Source of the DNA: Rickettsia tamurae
GTDB lineage: Bacteria > Pseudomonadota > Alphaproteobacteria > Rickettsiales > Rickettsiaceae
Assembly: GCF_000751075.1 (NCBI RefSeq)
Contig: NZ_CCMG01000002.1
Coordinates: forward strand, 1 to 64,000
Length of the DNA: 64,000 nt
Reading direction: 5' to 3'
The translations under genes were made by a program, and so were the position numbers. The notes beneath the pieces are model-generated. The model saw only the letters and a program-made list of their open reading frames with translations. It was not told where the DNA came from and did not search any database. Of this stretch, positions 56,645 through 64,000 are shown in pieces (positions within the stretch are counted from its first letter, which is position 1; each line of letters begins with the position of its first letter).

Positions 56645-58981
56645 ATGAATAAAAAATCCCTTCCGTTAATGGCACTGAGAGATATGGTAGTATTCCCAGG
56701 AATAATTGCTTCTATTTTTGTGGGTAGGCAAAAATCGCTGCAAGCACTCTCTCATACTACCATTTCCGAGGAAGATAATAGTAAATATATTTTAGTAACT
56801 TTACAGAAAAAATTTGATCAAGAAAACCCTAGTAAACATGAACTTTATAACACAGCTATACTTGCTAAGATTATCCAAATAGTGAAGCTGCCTAATAATA
56901 CGGCAAAAATCTTAATAGAAGCAATAGCAAGAGTAAAGCTAAGCAATATTAAAGGCGAAGAAGCTTTTGAAGCAAATTACGAAATTATTCCGGATGAAGA
57001 AATATTTGACGTTAATAACATGCGTTCATTAGTGGATAATGCAGTACAACTATTTAGTAAATATGCGATTAATGATAAGAAAGTTAATGCGGAAATTATT
57101 GAAACTATCAATAAAAAAATAAGTAATAACACTAATTTCATAAATATTATAAATATATTAGCTTCACATCTGATAACTTCACTTGAGGTAAAGCAGCATT
57201 TATTAGAAGAAACTAGTCCTTTTAAGCGTATCACTACGGTTATTAGTACGCTTACTTCCAATACAGTAAATTCAGAAACCGAGCAGGCATTGCAGCAAAG
57301 AATAAGAAAGCAAATCGAAAAAACGCAGCGTGATTATTATCTGCACGAACAAATGAAAGCTATTCAAAAGGAGCTTGATGAAGATAAATCAGAACTTGCC
57401 GATATCGAGAAAAAAATTAAAAGTTTAAAATTATCTAAAGAAGCTAAAGAGAAAGCAGAATCAGAGCTTAAAAAACTCCGTAGTATGAATCAAATGTCGG
57501 CAGAGTCGGGAGTGACGCGTAATTATCTTGAGACTTTGCTAAGTTTGCCTTGGGGTAAGCATGATAATAGTAAAATAGATATTAACCAAGCCGAGAAAAT
57601 TTTAAATCGTGATCATTTTGGACTCGAAAAAGTTAAAGAACGAATTATAGAATATTTAGCGGTATTACAGCGTTCAAGTAAAATTAGAGGACCTATATTA
57701 TGTTTAATCGGTCCGCCAGGGGTCGGTAAAACTTCACTTGTAAAATCTATTGCCGAAGGAATGGGTAGAAAATACACTAAATTTGCTCTCGGCGGTGTTA
57801 GAGACGAAGCAGAAATCAGAGGGCATAGAAAAACTTACCTTGGATCAATGCCCGGTAAAATTTTAGGTCAACTTAAGAAAGTTAAGACTAGTAACCCTGT
57901 AATGCTACTTGATGAAATCGATAAAATGAGTTCTGATTTTAGAGGTGATCCGGCATCCGCTTTACTTGAGGTATTAGACTCTGAGCAGAATAGTCACTTT
58001 GTTGATCATTATTTAGAAGTAGAATATGATCTATCAAATGTAATATTTATTGCTACTGCTAACTCTCATGATTTACCTAGAGCTTTAAGTGATAGAATGG
58101 AAAAAATATATATTTCCGGTTATGTAGAGGAAGAAAAGCTCCAAATCGCCAAAAATTATTTAGTGCCGAAACAATTTAAAATGCATAAAATTAAGAAAGA
58201 TGAAATTACTATATCCGAGACGGCAATTTTGGATTTAATTAGATATTATACCAAGGAATCAGGCGTAAGAGCTTTAGAACGTGAAATAGGGGCATTAACT
58301 AGAAAGGCATTAAAGCAAATTTTAGCAGATAAAAGTGTTAAGCATATTGCCATAGATAGTAATAATCTTGAAGAATTTTTAGGGGCTAAGAAATATAATT
58401 TCGGGCTTGCCGAGAAAGAAGATCAAATAGGAAGTACTACGGGACTTGCTTACACCGAAGTAGACGGGGAGCTTTTAACTATAGAAGCTTTAGCATTTCC
58501 AGGGAAAGGTGAAATAAAGACCACCGGAAAACTCGGTGATGTTATGAAAGAATCGGCAATGGCTGCCTATAGTTGTTTTAGAAGCAGAGCAACAAATTTT
58601 GGATTAAAATATGACAATTATAAAGATTTTGATATTCATATTCACGTACCGGCCGGAGCTATTCCAAAAGATGGACCGTCTGCCGGCTGTGCTTTGTTTA
58701 CGACTATTGTTTCGTTGATGACTAAAATACCCGTACACCGCACCGTGGCAATGACAGGCGAAATTACTTTAAGAGGAAATGTTTTACCTATCGGTGGTCT
58801 TAAAGAGAAGTTACTTGCTGCAAGTAGGGGAGGTATTAAAACCGTGTTGATTCCTGAGGAGAATGTTAAAGACTTAAAAGATATACCGCCGAATATAAAA
58901 GAAAGCCTAGAAATTATATCTGTGTCAAATATTGATCAAGTACTTAAGCATGCTTTGGTAGAAACACCGATAAATAAATAG
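56645..58981 (+). CDS. lon: ATP-dependent Lon protease
   Basis: Ring protease that degrades damaged and regulatory proteins. From the ATG at 56645 (a TTG precedes it) it has 778 residues. The N-terminal substrate domain begins KSLPLMALRDMVVFPGI. The AAA+ domain has Walker A LIGPPGVGKTSLVKS and Walker B VMLLDEIDKMSSDF. The protease domain has catalytic Ser679 (PKDGPSAGCALF) and Lys720 (IGGLKEKLLAA). Complete. In Rickettsia it borders a surface-antigen gene, as it does here. Confidence 0.98.
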   Translation: MNKKSLPLMALRDMVVFPGIIASIFVGRQKSLQALSHTTISEEDNSKYILVTLQKKFDQENPSKHELYNTAILAKIIQIVKLPNNTAKILIEAIARVKLSNIKGEEAFEANYEIIPDEEIFDVNNMRSLVDNAVQLFSKYAINDKKVNAEIIETINKKISNNTNFINIINILASHLITSLEVKQHLLEETSPFKRITTVISTLTSNTVNSETEQALQQRIRKQIEKTQRDYYLHEQMKAIQKELDEDKSELADIEKKIKSLKLSKEAKEKAESELKKLRSMNQMSAESGVTRNYLETLLSLPWGKHDNSKIDINQAEKILNRDHFGLEKVKERIIEYLAVLQRSSKIRGPILCLIGPPGVGKTSLVKSIAEGMGRKYTKFALGGVRDEAEIRGHRKTYLGSMPGKILGQLKKVKTSNPVMLLDEIDKMSSDFRGDPASALLEVLDSEQNSHFVDHYLEVEYDLSNVIFIATANSHDLPRALSDRMEKIYISGYVEEEKLQIAKNYLVPKQFKMHKIKKDEITISETAILDLIRYYTKESGVRALEREIGALTRKALKQILADKSVKHIAIDSNNLEEFLGAKKYNFGLAEKEDQIGSTTGLAYTEVDGELLTIEALAFPGKGEIKTTGKLGDVMKESAMAAYSCFRSRATNFGLKYDNYKDFDIHIHVPAGAIPKDGPSAGCALFTTIVSLMTKIPVHRTVAMTGEITLRGNVLPIGGLKEKLLAASRGGIKTVLIPEENVKDLKDIPPNIKESLEIISVSNIDQVLKHALVETPINK

Positions 58982-59087
58982 AGATTTGTTAATAGTCAAA
59001 ATATCATATATTAAATTAATGCAAGCTATAGTAAGGTAATTCTTTTTGACTTTTCAATTAAAATGCGATTTTTCTTACTTAATTCCT

Positions 59088-59167
59088 ATAGTCAATTGAT
59101 TTGAACTTGCCTATTATTATAGGCTTTCTTTCTTACGCCTGTCACTAAATTGGGCTGAATTGACTAT
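59088..59167. repeat. palindromic element with ATAGTCAATT ends
   Basis: ATAGTCAATT (59088-59097) and AATTGACTAT (59158-59167) are perfect inverted ends of an 80-base unit. It is the first half of a 646-base gap after lon; the 106 bases before it show nothing. Confidence 0.7.
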
Positions 59168-59296
59168 ATTGTTGCGTGGATCAATTTCACCTCTGTCATT
59201 CCGTGGCTTGACCACGGGATCCAGTTAAAAATACTGAAATTATTAGTATTTTTTATTGTTTTTATGGACCCCGTGGTCAAGCCACGGGGTGACACA
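59168..59296. repeat. palindromic element, GTCATCCCGTGG family
   Basis: Left flank ATTGTTGCGTGGATCAATTT, inner arms TGTCATTCCGTGGCTTGACC (59194) and GGTCAAGCCACGGGGTGACA (59294). It directly abuts the ATAGTCAATT element. Confidence 0.87.
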
Positions 59297-59385
59297 GTAA
59301 TGCAGCTACTACTGCGGCAGCTACTCAAAGCGGCTTATCCGAGGTAGTAAAATCCATGCCTACAATAAAAGACAAAACAGCTTAG
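59296..59385 (+). pseudogene. 29-codon gene-end remnant after a repeat
   Basis: Right after the element an open stretch reads SNAATTAAATQSGLSEVVK and then SMPTIKDKTA with TAG at 59383-59385. Codon use looks protein-like. It may be the cut-off end of a gene destroyed by the insertion, with no recognisable start. From 59386 to 59627 I see only A+T-rich sequence, presumably the promoter of the next gene. Confidence 0.35.
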
Positions 59386-59627
59386 TTTATCTTTCTTCTT
59401 TCCAACTTTCATTTAGCAATTCCTTTAACTTAATTCTAAATACATAATTAAATTTCTACACTACCAAGTAACAATATTTTTTTGGCATTTGCTTCTATTT
59501 TATTGTTGTAAAAAAGTTGCTACAAATTATTAATTAAAATTAACTTTATCTATATAAAATATATTAATATTTTTTAACTAATTACTAATATTTATTAAAA
59601 ATAATTAATGTATTGGGGTTAGTATTA

Positions 59628-62600
59628 ATGAAAGAATCAAAAATATTAAGAAAATTTTTAGCAACGGCATCATTTATGCGGAACATTATTCACTAGCTCT
59701 AACGCTGCAGGAGCAACGGTTTTAACTACAGGTCTTGTAGACGTAAATCTTAGTACTAATGCAGGTCTTGCAACTCTCTTTAATAATAGTGATACTATTC
59801 AAATAGTCGCTAGTCTTCCTGGAATTAAAATATCAGCAAATAAAGCGAATGCTCAAATCGGCGGTATAACTACATTAGTTAGTGCTCTTAATTTTGGAGG
59901 GGTTGAGGTAAGTCAAAATGTATCAATAGGTCCTCTTAGTGCAACAGTAGGTCTTACTCCTAATTTCGGTCCTCTTAAATTTATTAATAATAATGTTACG
60001 TCAATTATTACCGGAGTCGGTAATCAAACATTTAGTAATATAGACTTCGCCGGTAAGAATTCTACTTTACAAATTAATAACGGTTTAAATATTACAACTC
60101 AGATAGATAATACGGTAGCTGGAAATAATGGCACAGGTACGGGTACTATATCAAATCACATAGGTCTAACTAACTCTCTTTCCGGAATAAATGTAGGAAA
60201 CGGGGAAGCACAGATTTATATGCCTGGAGCAGGTAATATTACAATTAATGCTGCAAATATAAATCTTACTAACCATAACTCTATGCTTACTCTTTTTGCC
60301 GTACTTAATTTAAATGACGACATAACGGTTACGGGTAATATAAACGGTGCTAACAGAGTAAACGGTACATTAAATTTTATAGGGAATGCTACACTTAACG
60401 GAAATATAAATAATTTAAATATACTTCAGTGTAGTGAAGGTAACGGTAAGATTCTTGATTTACAAGGTAATACTACGGTAAATAGTATTGTTTTTGCAGA
60501 TAGTGTTTTAGCTTCGGGAACTATAAGTGTTAACGGTCTATTAGATGTAGGAGGTATTACTTTTAATAATAGTAATGCTAGCGGCGGTACTTTAATAATA
60601 AATACCGAAAATACAATCAATGTGGCATTATTAAACGCTATAAAAGCAAAAATACAAATAAATGCTAATTTAACAATCAATGATCCAAGTGCCGGAGATA
60701 TAGGTGATATTAGAATAGCGGATAATACGACATATACAATAGATGCAGCAAATGGGAATGTAAATTTGCTAAATAACGGTGCTAAAATAATATTTGAAGG
60801 ACCAAATTCAGAATTAGATTTAGTGAATACTAGCAACATAAATGATAGACAATTTACCTTATATAATAATTTAAACAAATCTGGCAATGATGAATATGGG
60901 ATAGTGAGAATAGGAGCAACCACAAAAGACCTAACTATAGCAAATAACGGTGGTCCTTATACTATAGGACAAGATAATACCCATCGCCTTAAGAATTTCA
61001 TAGTAGACAGAGCAGGTGATGTCGTAGTCGATAATACGGTATTTACAAAGTTACTTAGTATGAATAGTACAGGTCAAGTAACATTTAACCAAGCTTTAGA
61101 CCTAGGAGCAGGTGGTAACATATTATTTGGAGCAGATGGTGAGTTAATAGTAAATGGCATAACCGGTTCAGTTACGACCTCTGCAAATAACCAAGGAACA
61201 CTGACAATACAAAGCGGTATGTAACGATACGATTGGAGCTAACGGCAGCAGCTTAAAACTCGTAAATATCGGAGCAAATCCCGTTACGTTCTCAGCTAAT
61301 GTATTTGTTCCTGTAGCCTTGAATAATAATGCTTCTACTTTAACTTTAGCAGACGGTGTAACGCTAACCGGAGCAGTTACAACTACTGCCGGAGATGGAA
61401 GCGGTAAGTTAATATTTGCAGGTGATGGAACGGTAACAGGTAGTGTAGGAGCAAATGGAGCAGCATTAGAAGAAGTAATATTTAACGGTGTAGATAATAT
61501 ACAAGATGTAGCAAATGCAACAACTTTTACCGTAACAGATGCCGCAGCCGATGTCACGACAGCAGGATTAGTCGGTAACTTAAAGTATAATGCAGACGGT
61601 AAATTAACGGCTAAGGCATAGTAGGAAATATTGATTTCAAAGGTACTAACGGAACGTTTAATTTAGGAGATGGCTTTGTCATTACCGGAGCAGTACTTAG
61701 CACCGGCGGTGTAGGTGGTACATTGAATTTTATAGGAAACGGTAATGTAACTCAAAATATAGGTACGGATGCTGCAAATAGCCCTGCTAATATAAATATC
61801 CAAGGTGATAATACAAAAAACGTAACTATAGCAAATGATGTATTTGTAGGTAATATTAACTTTACAAACGGCGGAGTATTCAGCTTAGCGGAAATCTAAC
61901 CACTCCTAATATCGACTTCGGAGCAAGCGGCGGTACTTTAGAATTTAACGGTAATAATACATATAACTTAAATGCCGTTATAGTAAACGGACAAAACGGT
62001 ATATTAAACATTTTCACTACCTTGAAATCTACTGATGCAAGTATCGGTACGGTTAAAACAATTAATATAGGACAAGTAGGGACTCCACAAAACTTTACCG
62101 TTCAAGTTAATAACGGAAATTTAGCTCTTTTAAGTAGCGTAAATAGTAGTATTAATTTTGGTGATGCTAAATTAATATTATCTGCACCGCTTGATCAAAC
62201 TATTACCTTTGCTAATAGCTTAAACGGTATAAAAACCGGTGGAGGTATTGTAACTTTAGACGGTAACGGTAATAATTTAACCGTAAGCGGTAATAATGGA
62301 GCAACACTCGGTAGTAAAGGTAATGAGCTAGCTAGCTTGAATATCAAAGGGAAAGTTACTGTCACTAATAATTTTGGATGTACAAAATATCAGCAGTTAA
62401 ATATAAATAACGATGCAGTACTTACCGACCAAAGCCTAACATCTGCTAAGATTGCAAATATGAGTATCGGTGAAGTAACAGGGGTAGCTACTTATGCTTT
62501 AGATGCTATAAACGGTGATTTTGATTTAAATACCGGGGGGGGGATGATATTTGAACATCAAGATTCGGTATTAGAGCTTAAAAATAGTTCAAATGCTAAT

Positions 62601-64000
62601 GACCGTACTATAACATTAACAGCTGCTTTAGATCTCGGTAATGATCAATTCGAGTTAACCTAACCACGGATACTAACAAATTAACGATAGATAATAACGG
62701 TAATGCGGCTTATACGCTCGGTACGGCAAATCATAGGTTAAAACAATTAACTTTTCCAGTACCGGTAATGGGGCTATCGATTTAAATGTAGGGATCAATG
62801 TTGAAAATATCGCCTTGAACGTTAATGATATAGAGCTTGACGAGGTTAATGTAAATGTTCTTTTTAACAAGAATGCAACATATACGGCAACAGGCAATAT
62901 AAACGGTAATGTGGATTTCCAAGGTAATGCAGGGGTAATAAATCTTAATGACGGTATAAAAATTGATGGTATCGTTACAAGTACCGGTAATGTGAACGGT
63001 ACCTTGGATTTTAAAGGAGCAGGCGAAGTTACCGGTTTAATCACTAATATAGCAATGCTGAAAGCAGGAGCAGGTGATGTATCGCTCTCTACCGGCGGTA
63101 ATTATTCTATTACCGAAATTCAAGGTAACGGTAATAATGATTTAACCTTTGGTGCTAATTCAAACTTAACAACTGAGATTAACAAGACTGGCGGTCAGGC
63201 TGTGAATTTAGTATTTATCAATGGCGTTAGCGGTTCTGTCGGTTCAAATGCAGTAGTCGGTGATATTACGATACAAGCAGGGACGGTAAATTTCGGCAGT
63301 ACCGTTAAAAGCGGTAATGTTATTATATCGAACGGTGCTACGATGCAGGTTAATAAGAACGTAACTGCTACTGATCTCAGGTGAAAATGCTAATGACAGT
63401 ACTTTAAAACTAAATAATCCTGCACCTTGTTAATATAACCGGTACGCTTGGCAATAACAATACTATAGGTACAATAGAAGTTGCAAATAATGATGCTACC
63501 ATTACAAAAGCACAAAATATTAACTTCTCAAATGCCGCTCAAACAGCTACTTTAACTTTAGGTGCAGCAGCACAAGTTACTAATATTACTACGGCAGGAA
63601 ATAACCTCCACACTTTAGCGGTAACGGATTTTGATACCGGTAACGGTTCTATCGGAGCTGCAAATAACAGATTAAAAGCGATAGAGTTAACAGGTAACGG
63701 TACAGTTACGGTTAACTCTAAGAATTTCTATTCAGGAATTACCACCGCAAATAACGGACAAGGTAACGTAAAGCTAAATATAGACGGTGGGATTGTTTAT
63801 GATTTGGGTAGTAAGCTAGGCAGTTTAGCGAGCGTACAAGTTAGTGGAAATAGTACTGTTAAAGGTGATGTATATTCTAAAGATATTAATATAGACGCAG
63901 GTAAAACTATAGATTTTGATAGAGGTAATAATAATGCAAATTCAAAAAGCTTAGCCGTACCGAGTGCTAACGTTGATTTAGACGTATTACCTCGTTCGCT
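59628..64000 (+). pseudogene. sca3: surface cell antigen autotransporter (likely sca3), heavily frameshifted, runs off the window
   Basis: Passenger of a large Rickettsia autotransporter adhesin. It opens with a signal-like MKESKILRKFLATASFM, shifts near 59679 to GTLFTSSNAAGATVLTTGLV, and continues with Gly/Asn/Thr-rich beta-helix repeats (NGTLNFIGNATLNGNINNLN, NTHRLKNF, TANHRLKQLTF, AANNRLKAIELTGNG). I count at least eight frame changes, near 59679, 61222, 61620, 61893, 62655, 62757, 63381 and 63428. The beta-barrel end lies outside the window. The identification as sca3 rests on its place next to lon and on memory of Rickettsia gene order. As it stands it cannot make the full adhesin. Confidence 0.75.

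Noticed and set aside
3519-59296. Many evenly repeated short palindromes suggesting a CRISPR array
   Set aside because: The copies are scattered over 56 kb, each a hairpin of two unequal arms with no regular spacers and no cas genes. They are palindromic elements.
60426-60923. 165-codon antisense frame in the surface-antigen gene, and similar antisense frames at 61168-61557 and 62673-63044
   Set aside because: They are shadows of the repetitive Gly/Asn/Thr-rich sequence; composition mirrors the sense frame and no start or ribosome site supports them.
1-64000. tRNA, rRNA or insertion-sequence genes
   Set aside because: I looked for tRNA-like TTCGAATC arms, rRNA cores and transposase domains and found none. 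The Rpn-like relic is a PDDEXK nuclease family member, not a clear insertion sequence.
321-64000. All frameshifts being sequencing errors
   Set aside because: Shifts fall only in accessory genes; all essential genes (pheT, leuS, lon, uvrD, dnaN) are open, and three lesions are exact tandem duplications. Raw reads would settle single-base cases such as 49376 and 53850.

Overview
The window is chromosomal DNA of a Rickettsia, probably of the spotted fever group or a close relative. The evidence is the low G+C content, the gene content and order (pheS-pheT-dnaN, leuS, uppS-cdsA, sucCD, Tim44-like gene, rbfA, recR, nadK, gpsA, trxB, uvrD, lon, then a surface-cell-antigen gene), and a dense scatter of palindromic repeats that sit between genes and also inside reading frames. 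Such repeats are known in this genus as Rickettsia palindromic elements (RPE). I can group the copies by their ends but do not assign official family numbers, except that one family looks like RPE1. Species cannot be named from the sequence alone.

Layout. 1-6.4 kb (minus strand): a tripartite efflux locus whose outer-membrane gene is open, while the adaptor and RND pump genes are broken by micro-duplications, a deletion and a stop. 6.6-8.6 kb (minus): a GT4 glycosyltransferase preceded by a decayed Rpn/PDDEXK-type nuclease gene. 8.7-18.9 kb (plus): dapF, mtaB, pheS, pheT, dnaN, a DUF3576 gene and leuS. 19-24.4 kb (minus): a gene remnant, an RNase D-like gene, ftsB-like/cdsA/uppS, and an EnvZ/OmpR-like two-component pair. 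24.5-27.9 kb (plus): ilvE, dapA, smpB and a DsbA-like thiol oxidoreductase. 28-35.3 kb (minus): sucD, sucC, a cytochrome b561 pseudogene, an S9 peptidase, a Tim44-domain protein, rbfA and a DedA/YqaA-like gene. 35.5-37.9 kb (plus): RDD protein, recR and a broken cysteine-peptidase-like gene. 38.2 kb on: nadK (minus), then mostly plus-strand genes: RNase J, gpsA, AEC transporter, alpha/beta hydrolase, trxB, a broken vWA gene, an aldehyde dehydrogenase with an RPE peptide, GT2, uvrD, a pair of related genes of unknown function, a threonine dehydratase-like gene (minus), lon, and a heavily frameshifted autotransporter passenger that runs off the end.

Two themes run through the window. First, core genes are intact while accessory genes (efflux pump, cytochrome b561, Rpn nuclease, vWA protein, peptidase, surface antigen) are at various stages of decay; three of the breaks in the first 8 kb are short tandem duplications of 8, 14 and 11 bp. 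Second, palindromic elements have been accepted in frame in several proteins (PheT, histidine kinase, aldehyde dehydrogenase, RND pump), supply new termini for others (glycosyltransferase, GpsA, threonine dehydratase, outer-membrane factor) and form the leaders of recR and of the OmpR-like regulator. A compact three-stem inverted-repeat structure next to rbfA is the best candidate for an undescribed RNA. I see no CRISPR array, tRNA, rRNA or insertion sequence.
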